This document shows positions 33,385-44,345 of a stretch of DNA of 64,000 nt, one piece after another (positions within the stretch are counted from its first letter, which is position 1; the number at the start of each line of letters is the position of its first letter). The DNA is from Massospora cicadina (taxonomy: Eukaryota > Entomophthoromycota > Entomophthoromycetes > Entomophthorales > Entomophthoraceae), in the NCBI GenBank assembly GCA_022478985.1, contig JAKSZP010000177.1:62001-126000 (forward strand), read 5' to 3'. The notes beneath the pieces are model-generated. The model saw only the letters and a list, made by a program, of their open reading frames with translations, did no database searches and had not been told where the DNA came from. The translations under genes and the position numbers were made by a program.

Positions 33385-33399
33385 TGTGACACTCTCTGA

Positions 33400-34870
33400 T
33401 ATGGATTCTAGTAGCCAATTCCTGGCAGATTCAGCCAGAAAAACAGTGACATTGTGATAAGAACTAAGGTCAAGGCCATCTCAGATCATTCTCCCTTTCT
33501 ACATGGCTCCACAGCGGGTCCTCCTACACCCATAATCTTGTCAATGTGGGGGAGCTCATGCAGAAAAACCAATCGTCCCAAATAGGGATGAGGATGATGC
33601 CTTGAACAACAAGGAGTTTTTAAAAATTGGACGGTTGTGTCAATATTGCAGGCCAGAAACACTGAACTTACTCAGGAAATCTAGGAACTCCTAATGCAAT
33701 TATCAACTGCAAATTCCTGATTAGATAGTATGGGCAAAGACATTAAGAGCATAGCATCTAATCAAGCTTTATTTGAAGAAAAGCCTAACAACCTCAAAAA
33801 ATAAAGCAGCTGATGATCACCCAGCTTTGGCAAAAGAAAAGTAGGAAAAAGCTCTGTCCATTTGGCCAAAAAAACAGTTTACAAAAACTAAGGGCCAAAT
33901 TCAGGCATCAGAATTCAGTAGTTCAGAGCAATATTATCAAAACAAATAATCAGAAATTGAAACTGATTAGAAACTGATATCTCAAACATCTGTTCTATGC
34001 CTAGAGTACTGGCAGCAATCCCAACTCCAGACACATCCCAACAGGAAAGCGGACCAATTGTGAGTGACAATACACCAAGACACTCAAGAATAAGTACAAC
34101 CCTGTGGCTGAAACAGGGCGAGATGACTTCAAACCATTGAATCTACCCAAGTTCAATAAGGGTGGAAATGTTCACTCTTTCCTAAAGTTATTTGAAAAAG
34201 CAATGAGAAGAGCATCAGACCATGCTAAAGGATTGGCACTGATTAACTCACTCGATGCCCATAGCTGTGACCTCGTTATGCCCTATTTGGGCGATGATTG
34301 GTCCTATATGGATGCCAAAATTGCAATAACCAAACAGTTTGGAGGGCCTGAGAAACTAAAACTCTAGAATGAGCTTCTTAATATTGAATTTAAACAGGTT
34401 GAGACTATTAAGGACTTTTCGGATAGATTCTTCATGAGGCACAAGTTCTGCGTGGGTGCAATGCAATAGATAAGTTTGACACCAAGATTGCATTGGAGCA
34501 TGCGATTATGCCCTTCTGTGAACTGCACAATGTCATGTTGCCTGCATTCAATGGAAGCTTGGAAATCCAAGACCTCACCAATTACTTGAGAAGCTGTTCC
34601 CATAATTTCAACACACCTAATCGGGCCAAAAATCTGCAAAAATCCAAATTTTAGGGCCCAAATAACAACGCGATGTCCAACAAGGGGAAAAATTCCAAAA
34701 TATGAACCAAAAAATTTGAGCAAAAACAGCAAACAGGGCCAATTACATGCTACAAATGTGGTCAAATAGGGCACTTTGGTAATCAATGCTACAGATGGTC
34801 CAATAAAGAGCATGGGTCACTTTGCTCTAGAAATTAATAGTGACAGTGAGGCGGGAAAAGAGCAGGTGGA
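33400..34870 (+). pseudogene. Gy7: gag with CCHC zinc knuckle
   Basis: The N-terminal part to about 34080 is charged and coiled-coil-like in broken frames. The capsid-like part is open at 34104-34367: DDFKPLNLPKFNKGGNVHSF, LKLFEKAMRRASDHAKGLAL, LDAHSCDLVMPYLGDDWSYM. This aligns with Gy4 gag. The nucleocapsid knuckle CYKCGQIGHFGNQC (C-x2-C-x4-H-x4-C) lies at 34748-34789 and is intact; it binds element RNA during particle assembly. A stop at 34365 and shifts break the protein. Confidence 0.85.
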
Positions 34871-35099
34871 GTAGAGGCGGAATGCTCTAATTACACCGAT
34901 TTTCAAACCATTCCACTTGACCCTGATGAGCTCCTTGGGGCGAAGATGTTGCTGAAAATAACCATATTGGGGCTAATAATGTCCTTATGGTCACTACTCG
35001 GGCCACCACAAAAGCAACTAAACCCTTAAAAAATAACCAAAGAAGCCCGAGCAGAGGTATCAAAACCTTATGCAAAGCAAATTATTGACCAGAGTTTGA

Positions 35100-36200
35100 A
35101 TTTACAACCCAGATGTATAACCAATTTACTTAAGCTTAAAGACGTTCAAGTTGCTATTCTCATGAAGACCTTAGCAGATAACTTTCCAGATATTTGCTCA
35201 AGCCTGAAAGCACACCTGGAATTGGACAACAGCCTCAGCATTCACACAATAAATACCTCTAAAACTACTCTGAATGTAATTTATGTGGACATAGCAGTGA
35301 ACAAGGTGCAAGTTTGGGCCATTGCTAATAGTGGCGCTCCTATCAATATAGTAGCATAAAATTGGTTAAAAAACTGAAAATTGCGCCCAATGTTGCTCAC
35401 TGCCAGGAATATGGAACCGCTGGAGCGCATACTACCAAATCGCTAAGCGCCTACAGTACCCTACCACTCCAATTTGGATCCATTGTAGTAACGGCACCTG
35501 CCATAGTGTTGCCAAATAAAAACTATGATATCCTAATTGGGACTGTTTCCTAAGAAGATGTGGAGTTGTTATCAACCATAAGGACGATATTCTTACCATT
35601 CTGTGCCAGGCTAAACCACTTTACTACAGCCGTGATAAGGCAGTTGAAAAAAGAATCCAGCCTATTCATAAATCTGGCCTACAAAGATGAAGTCATCCTT
35701 ATTGAGTATTCCAAAGCTCAGACAAAGATAAAACACTTCCTAATAAGATTGATGAGTCAAAGGGCATTCCACTTTGATCAAATCAGACCATCACTATATC
35801 ATCCAGAGAACACGTAATCATCCTGACTGGACTAATGATAATCTTCCAGAAGGCCTTTACAGTGAAATATATCAACCATGGTCTAAATCTCGATTTGAAC
35901 CAAACATTGCCCCTGGTATTATTATTCTAGGCCATGGAGAGATACATATCTTATGTGCAAACCTGCAAAATTGGCCCATTTCCATTAGGCGACATCAAAC
36001 AATTGCTTTTCTGCATCTGTTCCCTAACATGGTTTTTCACTCATTCCATGAGTTCAGAACTCTTGTCAAATTAGGGCTCCTCGATAAGGACCAACTCAGC
36101 ATAAATAATGTTGTCCCTATGGACAATTTAAGAAGCTTGACCAACTCCAAGAAAGGCCAAGCTCAGAAGTTATTCTCTAAATATTGAAAAATATTCACAC
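35100..36200 (+). pseudogene. Gy7: protease and linker
   Basis: VWAIANSGAPINIVA lies at 35310-35355. The family has D-S/T-G-A, but codon 35327-35329 is AAT, so the catalytic Asp is Asn. After a stop the frame gives KLKIAPNVAHCQEYGTAGAH, SLSAYSTLPLQFGSIVVTAP and NKNYDILIGTVS (35362-35553). The linker at 35774-36187 has EGLYSEIYQPWSKSRFEPNI, APGIIILGHGEIHI and RRHQTIAFLHLFP, matching Gy4 and Gy5. Confidence 0.85.
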
Positions 36201-36209
36201 AAGATGATT

Positions 36210-37110
36210 TTGACTTGGGTTGTGCTAATGGTGTCACCCACAAAATCCATACTGGAGATCATAAACCTATTTGATTACGCCTGATTAGGTGCTCAAAATT
36301 ATCAGAAGAGGTAGTATCCAAGGAAATTAAGGAACTCCTCAATCATGGTATTCTAGTCCCTTCAAAAAGTCCATGGGCCGCACCAACTTTAATAGTAAAG
36401 AAGAAGGATGGAAGCAACCAAGTAGTCATTGACTATCAAAAGTTAAGTAATATCACAAAGAAGGACTTGTACCCACTGCCACAAATCGCCGACGCCTTGG
36501 ATAGCAAGAGGTGTGAAGTTCTTCTCAGCAATGGATCTTAACGGTGGATATTGGCAAATAGATCTTCCCAAAGAGGAGCGTGAGAAGTGTGTAATTATAA
36601 CACAAGAGGGCCTATTACAGCTGATGAGAATGCCTCAGGGCTTTGCAACGCCCCAGTCACATTCCAATGGGCAATGGACACAATCCTGGGAGATTTAAAA
36701 TTGTCATGTTTACTAGTGTACCTTGACAATATCAACGTTTTCAGCCGCACTTTTGATGACCACCTGGAACACCTATAGGAGGTTTTCAAAAAGCTAGCTG
36801 CTGCAAACTAAAAAGCCTAGAAAATGTCAGTTTTTCAAAGACCAACTGTAATACCTAAGATTTGTGATTGATAAAGTGGGTCTTTGGCACCAACCTTCTA
36901 AGCTGGATGCCATCTCCAAAATGAAACGGCCCAAATCCAAGCGCGATATTCAAGTATTCCTAGGCATGATCAGGTACTATCACCAATTTATTGCCGACTT
37001 CACACAACTTGGAGAGCCATTTTTCTATCTGCTTAAAGATAAGGTCCAAAAACTGGACTCCAGCTTGCCAGGATGCGTTTAACCAACTTCAATTGGCCTA
37101 TTAAGCGCGC
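36210..37110 (+). pseudogene. Gy7: reverse transcriptase
   Basis: Segments in order: VVSKEIKELLNHGILVPSKS, KKKDGSNQVVIDYQKLSNIT, KKDLYPLPQI (near 36310-36490), KFFSAMDLNGGYWQIDLPKE (36513-36575), then LLVYLDNINVFSRTFDDHLE (36705-36770). The YLDD box is YLDN: codon 36728-36730 is AAT. The thumb KSKRDIQVFLGMIRYYHQFI is at 36930-36990. Frames shift between these blocks. Confidence 0.87.
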
Positions 37111-37119
37111 CTGTTCTTT

Positions 37120-37560
37120 GATATCTAGACTTTGATTGCGAATTTATTGTCCAGACTGATGCATCCTGAACAGCAGTGGGTGCCGTGTTATCCCAAGTTG
37201 GAGAAGATGGTGAAGAACATCCAGCCGCATTTCTAGTCAGACCTTAAACATTCATGAAAGGAACTACACGGTGACGGAATGAGAATGCTTAGTTTTCATA
37301 TATGCTGCAAGCAATTTTGGGTCTACCTGCATGGCACTCATTTCAAAACTGTTACTGATCATGCATCTCTAAGATGGTTGAATAACTTAAGAGAACCTGA
37401 GGGCCAATTATCACGCTGGTTATTAAAGCTTCAAGCCTATGACTACACTATTGAGCATCAAGTGGGCATAAAACGCCAAAACGCTGACTGTCTATCCCAA
37501 CTATCCACCATCGAAGCACTTAGTTGGGCCGCCAATGAGTTGTTTATGAAAATGATCAGC
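37120..37560 (+). pseudogene. Gy7: RNase H
   Basis: QTDAS near 37150 and VGAVLSQ near 37180 start the domain in a broken frame. The main frame from 37279 reads CKQFWVYLHGTHFKTVTDHA, SLRWLNNLREPEGQLSRWLL and QAYDYTIEHQVGIKRQNADC, the standard RNase H end followed by the connection to integrase. The TDH motif is intact here. Confidence 0.85.
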
Positions 37561-38740
37561 GGAGAGTATCAGGATGAGCCTGAATCCATCCAAAAATACT
37601 ATCAGATCTATGAAAAAATACAAACATCGAAAACGGGATGCTTTACAAGATCATTGAGGATAAAAAGTTTATTTTTCCTGACCATTATCCCGCTCAGACT
37701 TAATTATGGAAGCGCATAAGGCCATAGGGCATGGCGGATTTAAGAAGACAAAAGAGCATCTGAAGAAATTCTACTACTAGGAGTCAATGCATTTCGACAT
37801 CCAAGAAACACTAGAATGCTGTGCAGAGTGTCAAGGCGAAAAACCATTCCAAAAAAGCACATTTATCAGCTTGTTCAGCCCAACTTTGCCTGGCACACTG
37901 TATCTATCAACGTTGTTGGCCCACTTCCAACAAGCAATACAAAGGCCAAGTATATCATTGTAGCCATCGACCACTTGACCAAAAGGATTGAGGCCAAGGC
38001 CATTTGGGAAGCTGGAGTGGCAACTACTGCCAAGTTTGTACTTAAAAACATCATTACAAACATGGATGCCCTCAGGTTATTCTGACCAATAATGGAACCA
38101 ACTTTACCACCAATGTCCTTGCCAAGCTCAATCAATTAATGGGAGTACATGGTGTGCTTTCCGCTTCCTATCACCCCAAAACTAATGGGACTGTTGAGCG
38201 TGCAAACGGGACGTTGGTGAACATTATATGGAAATTAACCTCAGCCAAACCATCTGAATGGAGTACATATCTAAGTTCAGCAGTCTTCGCTTACAATATC
38301 TCCTACAATTCGTCAATCAGGATGTCCCATTTCAAGTAAAATATATGGTAGACACCCGGCCCTACCAATGCTACTATATTTGGCCCTAGAGGATCCTGGC
38401 AAAAACACTTATCCTCAATATGTCGAGAAGCTTGCAGATGCCTTAATCAAACTACAAGCACAAGCTTTTGACAACAGTTTTTTCCAAGAAAAAGGCCTGA
38501 CATCAAAAGGACTTAAGAATCGCTACCTTCTAGCCAAATTTGAAGTTAACAACGAAGTTCTATTTTGCAATACCCACGGATCAGGCTGAATGCAAAAATT
38601 GGATTGCATCTGGGTTGGGCCATTTGAAGTGATTGAGAAAACGTCTAGGTTTGTATACACCATCAAGGATATTAGAACTGGCCATATATACAACTGAGTC
38701 CATGCAAAATTCCTAAGAAGGTTTAATAAATGGGTTGATT
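37560..38740 (+). pseudogene. Gy7: integrase
   Basis: The zinc-finger end (AHKAIGHGGFKKT, then CCAEC) lies near 37705-37830. The core reads HTVSINVVGPLPTSNTKA; the first catalytic Asp is Asn (codon 37909-37911). IVAIDHLTKRIEAKA follows. In a shifted frame DNGTNFTT-like residues follow at 38085-38115, and TNGTVERANGTLVNI (Glu present) at 38175-38225. The C-terminal domain is open at 38368-38589 and beyond: AQAFDNSFFQEKGLTSKGLK, FEVNNEVLFCNTHGSG, then FEVIEKT near 38620-38645. It is homologous to Gy9 integrase. Confidence 0.87.
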
Positions 38741-38744
38741 AAGA

Positions 38745-38830
38745 AAAGAAAAAGTTGAAAAAAACAAAAAGATATATAAAAATATAAGACCAAAACTCAA
38801 AAAACAAAAAAATACTTCTATACCAATTAA
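38745..38830 (+). repeat. Gy7: A-rich tract after pol
   Basis: A stretch dominated by A with scattered G and T, just after the integrase end. Gy4 has an analogous tract (13990-14110) and Gy9 a weaker one (about 62440-62560). It is low-complexity 3' UTR sequence. Confidence 0.6.
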
Positions 38831-39027
38831 TTTTTAGTTTGCACTTGAGGTTGGGGAGGGGATCCAACTTCAGACTTGATGGGCATTTGGCCTGTCATTT
38901 TTCAGACCCATTGGTTGATCCGGCCAAAGTTTTCAAATAGAAAACCAACTCTTTTCTTGTCAGGCGTTCAGACTGATAAGAGAAGACCAACATTAGCTAA
39001 TCAGGATTCTCAGGGCTTATGTTCAAG

Positions 39028-39041
39028 TCAAGAGGGGGAAA
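39028..39041 (+). other. Gy7: polypurine tract
   Basis: TCAAGAGGGGGAAA abuts TGTCAGATT, the start of the 3' LTR. Confidence 0.85.
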
Positions 39042-40136
39042 TGTCAGATTCTGATGGCTGACTTAAAATAAACCTTTGATAACTATCAGATTGGGCTAAT
39101 TATCCTTTCAACACTTGAGCTAACGACTATTGCAATTATAAAACTTGGGCTGATTATCTCAACGACAATTTGATTGAGTAATTTATCAGGTGCTTATCAT
39201 GATACGCTTGCATATTATGGCCGATTCTGATGCATCAAATCTTGCCAATTGGTCCCAATTATTGAAACACAAACCATACAATTGTATACAAAATAATTTG
39301 GGGACAACCCAAAGTTACGTTTAAAAGTCCCATGGACAATTAAATCAAATGAACAACGTTATCAATTTTCTGCCTGAGGGCGAAATTTATATGTCAATAT
39401 GCATAATTGGCACGATAGCACTTATGTGGACCTTCTGAAGGGGGTTACTTAAGGCTACTGAGGAAGATGCATTCCAACGTCCCAATTAGGGGTGCGTCAT
39501 TTTCTTCAATTGAGGCCAAAATTTCACAGAAGGTGTGTCTCATCAGCAGTGTGACGAAACTGAAATCCTGAAGATCTTAGGACAATTATGATCTTAGATG
39601 GTCGACAATTATGCATGCTTTTATCACAATTTTTGTACCTGAAATCCTCCCAATTTTAAGAGTATTTTGCCAACAATGAACCTAAGAAAAGATTTCAGTC
39701 ATAGGCTGAACTGAGTGGCAAAATATCTGATGAAACTTTGTGCTGGATTTGGCCAGGAGATGCCCTAGAGGTATAAATACTGGCGACTGGCCTAATGACC
39801 ATTAAATAATAAATAGCTTGCAATAAAAGTCTTATTTATTTTATCCTTTTCCTGGTTTATCTGAATCCTAACTTTGGGGGAAGTGTCAACAAACTGGAAG
39901 GACTAAATCCCCAGTTTGTAGTTAATCCTGCCTCAGAAGAAGTTCTCAAATACAAAGGGAAAATTATTCCCAAAATCGGCCAGAAGAGTCAAGGCGAATT
40001 TAATAGGCCTAGTGAGTTAATAGACGGTTTGAAGCCCATAAACCACAGGCAATATCGAGGATCAATTATTGGAACTTTGGCCCAAATAGATCTGCAGGAT
40101 AACAATTTCCATGTGAGAGATCCTCAGAATTTGACA
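39042..40136 (+). repeat. Gy7: 3' LTR
   Basis: The partner of 32296-33364, ending TTTGACA. It is 26 bases longer, mainly through a local duplication near 39585-39612 in which GACAATTAT occurs twice. It has GGCCAG 39751-39756, TATAAATA 39772-39779 and CTGGCC 39787-39792. The right copy of CTGCT follows at 40137-40141. Confidence 0.92.
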
Positions 40137-40141
40137 CTGCT

Positions 40142-40660
40142 CAATAAGGGGGTTCCATTCTGATAGGAAACTTTAAAACAAGCTTTTGACATCCTACAAA
40201 AAGCTTTTGTGACTGCTCCTATATCGATATCCAGAATTTGATAAGCTGTTTATCCTTAATACTGACATTAGCAATGTGGCTGTTGGAGCCACCCTAGCAC
40301 AACTTGATGCAAATCAAGTTGACCATTGTATAGCATATTTCAGTAAAAATGCCACAGGTGGAGAGAAATTACAGCGTTACTAAGCATATATTCCTAGCTA
40401 TCTTTCTTGCCATTAAACATTCCTTTCCTTTCCTATATAAATTAATTTTTATTTAGTTATGGAACGATTCTCTCAAGGGTGGCTACAACAGATGAAGGAT
40501 CTGGTTTGACAGCTGACCCACTGGGCACTAAAACTCCAAGGGTACTACTTACTGATCGTTAATTGTGCTGGAATGATACATCAAAACGCCTACAGATTGT
40601 CATAACTACCTATATTGACTCTCTATGCCTCCAAGGAGAATTGAATTTATGCTCTTATTG
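40142..40660 (+). pseudogene. Gy6: RNase H, resumed after Gy7
   Basis: Immediately right of the duplication the interrupted Gy6 frame continues LNKGVPF, then TLKQAFDILQKAFVTAPI, then LFILNTDISNVAVGATLAQL and HCIAYFSKNATGGEKLQRY. This is the RT-connection and RNase H start. QLTHWALKLQGYYLLIVN near 40505-40565 matches the end of the domain. That the protein picks up at the exact base after CTGCT is direct evidence of the insertion. Confidence 0.82.
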
Positions 40661-40689
40661 GGAACCTGAGGAACGGACAAAAGATACTC

Positions 40690-41460
40690 CTGCGGTTCAT
40701 CAATAGCTGAAGAAGATGACAAAGTGGACTCAGACTAGAAAAGGGACTATTGTATAAACAGGTTGGAACCTCATGGCTTCCATATGTCCACCCGTGGGCT
40801 AGAAAAGAAACTTCTCTGGAGGCCAATTTGACTGTGGGTCATAGCTATAAGGAAAACCAACAGTGGCTCTGAGAGTGATGTTACTGGGAAGGGATGATTG
40901 AGGTGATCCAGGATATCATTGATTCTTGTCTTATTTGTGCTAGATAGAAACCTCCCAATCTGAAGTATCAACACCTTGTTGTTGATCATACTGCCCCATT
41001 TGCTACTTTCAGTATTTGCATTGTTGGTCAGCTGCCTGCAACAATGTACAGCCACTGTCATATCATACTAAAAGTCAATCACTTCACAAAATGGGTTGAG
41101 GCCATTTAAGGTGCTTTGACCACTTCTAAAGCGACCAAATTTTTTAATTAAAGAGGTCTTCACCTGACATGGTAGCGCAAAGGTACTGTTTTCTGATAAT
41201 GGCACCAACTTCATATCTCAAGTCATCATTGACCTTAATTTGTTGATGTACACTTATCCCTCCTTTACTGCCTCATGTCATCCCGCTACCAATGGAGCAG
41301 TGGAATGAGCGAATGTAACTCTAATTACCATCTTCACAAGATGGATTGATCTGTCCCATCTTGGTGTAATGAATACCTTCTGACAGCTCTATTAGCCTAC
41401 CATGTGAGCTACCATAGTGTTATCCAGATGTCACCTTTTTTAATCTCTATATGGCTGAGA
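40690..41460 (+). pseudogene. Gy6: integrase
   Basis: The zinc-finger end has VGHSYKENQQWL and IIDSCLICAR (CxxC half) near 40830-40945. The core reads FATFSICIVGQLPA; Cys stands at the first catalytic position. VNHFTKWVEAI follows, then VLFSDNGTNFIS (Asp codon 41195-41197) and HPATNGAVE (Glu codon 41303-41305), spaced 36 codons, the canonical D-35-E distance. YLLTALLAYHVSYHSVIQMS lies near 41370-41430. It is dead because of stops and loss of the first Asp. Confidence 0.8.
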
Positions 41461-41856
41461 GCTGATCTTACCCTCGAGTGTTCAACCCATATTAAAGCCT
41501 CACTGCTGGAAATGACCTAGCTAGAAATCCTATAGGTGGAAAAGTAAGTTATCTAAAAAATAAGCCTTAGTTGCCAAGTCTATAGTGACTATAAGTAAGT
41601 GTGAATTGGATTTAAGGATCTCTCAGAAACTGATTTTGACTGAATACCGGCCAGGGGTTATGGTCCTGGTCATTATCATTGGCCATGAGGTCAGGTTCAC
41701 AAACTTGATATGATATGGACAGGATCTTATTATGTGATTTATCATCAGAGACCAGAGTGCTCATTTGTCATCATCAAGTTAGGCTCCATTGTAAAGTGTC
41801 CATGCTAGAAAACTCCAGAACTATGTCCCTCCTCAGAAAGATCTTGAAGGGTGCAT

Positions 41857-42426
41857 TGTTGGGAATGAAGGGATTTGCACTAGTTTGGATGAAGTTCAAA
41901 TTATGGATAATTTACAGCCTGATCAATGGATATTAATCACCTTAGAAATTAACGAGATTGCAACAAATGTTGAGCTCCAAGATGAGCAACTAAAATCCCA
42001 AAACCCTTTTAATACAGTGGAATATCTGATAAAGTTCTTGACATTCAGAGATTCTCTGAATCTGACATATAAATCAAGAAAGATCATGTCCAGCGGAATC
42101 CATCATTCTGCTGCAACATTCCAGAAATGCTTTACCCTACTCAACCTGGATTTGATTATAAAGTTATAAATACCCCTGAGTTACAAACAATAAAGATATA
42201 TTAAGTCATTATATTGACTTTTGCTTAGTTTCACTAGAGCTTAACTACCGCTGACTAGATTTTGCCTACCCAATTAGCAGAGATTTGACTTGGCGACGAC
42301 CCTAAGTCCACCAAGAGATTGCCATAAAGGCATGATGTCTATTATGAGATTCCGCTGGTGCTATTACAACTAATAATCATGAAGCCTTTAAAGGAACCTC
42401 CTTTTAAATTTAAGAAGAACTCGATA
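41857..42426 (+). repeat. Gy6: 3' LTR
   Basis: It starts TGTTGGGAATGAAGG after a purine-rich stretch (AGAAAGATCTTGAAGGG). It matches 28623-29195 over its full length. Its 3' end at 42426 is set by the end of the alignment and by the four-of-five match of the flanking 5-mers. Confidence 0.8.
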
Positions 42427-42439
42427 CATAATTTTAAGA

Positions 42440-43060
42440 TTCTCTAAGGAAGTGGTAACAAGGGCACCGGTTATGGTAGAGGGCTGCTTAGATGGGATCT
42501 TGCCTAAATGAATCGCCATTCTGGTTGTTATGGAGCTCCAATTCCTTGGATGAGGAGCCAGGATGGGTTACAACTCAAGGCGTCAACTAAGCCATTTTTC
42601 TTTATATTTATGAATTCATAAGAATACAAAAACTGTGCAAGGGTTAATGCTAGAGGGTTGACCGCAGGGTTAGGACATGAGGGGCACATTAGTACAGCAG
42701 TACTCATAAGCAGTACTAGCATGGAATGACTGGGAGGAATCAAGTATATGGTTGCGCCACTAAGTCAGTACTTCCACTACCGCCAGTTGTTCTTTATCAT
42801 TGACAGCGTAGTTCAACTCAGGTGAGACATCTTGCAGGAAATTATCCCACTGGATGCTGAACTCCATATTTGACCACAGGCAATAGAGACGCAGCAATTG
42901 CGAGATCTAAAGCATCACTAACCACTATAAGATCCTTGTTTGGGTCCACGTTTTGAAGTACAGAAATAGAAAACATTACTCACTTCAAAACCTGAATGCA
43001 TATTGCGTGTAGATAATCACTACAGGGCTTTAGCGCACCTGGCCTTGTACAAGGGTACAG
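42440..43060 (-). pseudogene. Gy3: RNase H remnant
   Basis: The minus-strand 42528-42743 stretch contains FINIKKNGLVDALSCNPSW, the worn form of the GKENVVADALSR-P motif that closes gypsy RNase H. The preceding domain to about 43060 is badly eroded. It stops at 42427, where Gy6 begins. Confidence 0.6.
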
Positions 43061-43179
43061 AAAACTATGGTAAACTAGGTGTAAACTTCTTATAAAGTGC
43101 ATGTCCCCAGAAAGCTTTGCATTTCTTTTTATGAGGTTGGAGTGAGAAAATCACAGATAATTTTCCCCATTTCTGGAGT

Positions 43180-43800
43180 GAACATATGACACTGGTCAAA
43201 TAAATATATTGCCCAAGAAGATAACTTTTAAAGCTAATTTTTCGCATTTGATCATTTTCAGTGTTAAGTTAGCCGCTCTTAAGAGTTCAACCACATTCTG
43301 CAAGTGGATCTCCTGGGACGCAAGATCTGAGGAGAAAACTAAAGTACTGTACATATAGGCCACAGAACATACACCCAACAGCTCTCCTAATGCCATATTA
43401 ATATAACGTAAAAGATTAAAAATGATTTTATGGCTAAATGGCATAACCCAAAAGTGAAAATTCTATTTTTGGTGAAGAAGACAATAAGCCATTCCACCCT
43501 CTTTATATATTTAAATCTCATTAATCATGTTTAGATAATACAGATTTGAGAAGACTTTGGCTTCCTCCATATATTGAATGATTTTGCACTTATGTGATGG
43601 GATACAGATTGGTTATGTAACCATTGTTAAAGTTACCATTATCAACTATTGGACTTAAGGGTACCATCTGATTTATACACATTAAAAGAGTGGCGAGCAT
43701 ACTAAAGTAGTACGCTGGAAAATAGCACCTTTGGTAAGCTGTTATGTAACCCAAACATAAAGTACTGCCTCATTCCTCAAAGTTAATGGATAGATAGGGT
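43180..43800 (-). pseudogene. Gy3: reverse transcriptase remnant
   Basis: The minus-strand 43196-43444 stretch reads LGELLGVCSVAYMYSTLVFS, SDLASQEIHLQNVVELLRAA and NLTLKMIKCEKLALKVIFLG. This is the palm/thumb of RT. The catalytic YIDD is replaced by YMYS, so both Asp residues are gone, the most severe active-site loss in the window. Upstream finger and palm motifs extend in broken frames toward 43800. Confidence 0.75.
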
Positions 43801-44059
43801 GAAAATGAGAAATAAGTCCACTTTAAGTGTAGTTTGCAGTCAAGCTCAGAGTGCAAGTAAAAATATCTAGCAGTTTCATAAAAGGAGGACATTATTCCTT
43901 TAAACATTGAAGAAAGGGTGTTTTTTGGGTGTGCTTCAGCAGAGAAATAAGATTGAGTAGCTGCACGTTAGGCCAATGTGGAAAAATCTGGTGTTTCTAC
44001 CGCAAGCATGAGATTAATATTTTCCCTGCTCTTTACAGTTTAAAGTCAAAGTAATATCC

Positions 44060-44345
44060 TTTAAATTGGGTTTGATATAAACAAACGCCACCAATTGCCT
44101 ACCAAGGTAAGTAGATACTGAAGATTTTTGATTGCCTTAAAGTGTTCAGCAAGGTGGTACTTAAAAATTTGGTAAATCAACAATCCCATTACTTGTAATG
44201 TATTGATAGCTTTAGAGGCACCTGCTCTAACCATATTACCATGTAAGTATTGTAACTCAAGGTAGTCAGTTAGGTCTTGATCAATAAAGTTCTTTAAGAC
44301 ACCTGTATCCACCAAAATAGTTGCCTTAAGTTTATTAAAGGGGAA
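44060..44345 (-). pseudogene. Gy3: protease remnant
   Basis: The minus-strand frame reads MVDTGVLKNFIDQDLTDYLE near 44250-44315. This is a chromovirus-type protease start (LVDSGA--NFI), with the catalytic Asp kept and Ala replaced by Val. VRAGASKAINTLQVMG follows. The second half of the fold is not clear. Confidence 0.65.

Larger units (their letters stand above)
32296..40136 (+). mobile_element. Gy7: complete-structure gypsy element nested in Gy6 RT/RNase H
   Basis: The LTRs of 1069 and 1095 bp, perfect 5-bp duplication CTGCT, primer site, gag with a CCHC knuckle, protease, RT, RNase H, integrase and a polypurine tract are all present in canonical order; length is 7.84 kb. It interrupts pol of Gy6 in the same orientation. 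The coding region is dead: stops, shifts and Asp-to-Asn changes in the active sites of protease, RT and integrase. Confidence 0.93.
28623..42426 (+). mobile_element. Gy6: plus-strand gypsy element nested between RNase H and integrase of Gy3
   Basis: Paired LTRs frame gag, protease, RT, RNase H and integrase. The internal region is interrupted by Gy7 (32296-40136). Without Gy7 the element is about 6.0 kb. Flanking 5-mers CATAC (28618-28622) and CATAA (42427-42431) agree at four of five positions if the LTR ends at 42426. Gy3 RNase H lies to the right and Gy3 integrase to the left, both on the minus strand, which is the strongest sign of insertion. RT keeps both catalytic Asp residues (HLDD), but the frames are broken. 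Confidence 0.85.

Noticed and set aside
34364..34813. Minus-strand open frame of 149 codons
   Set aside because: It is opposite Gy7 gag, including the intact CCHC knuckle on the plus strand; shadow frame.
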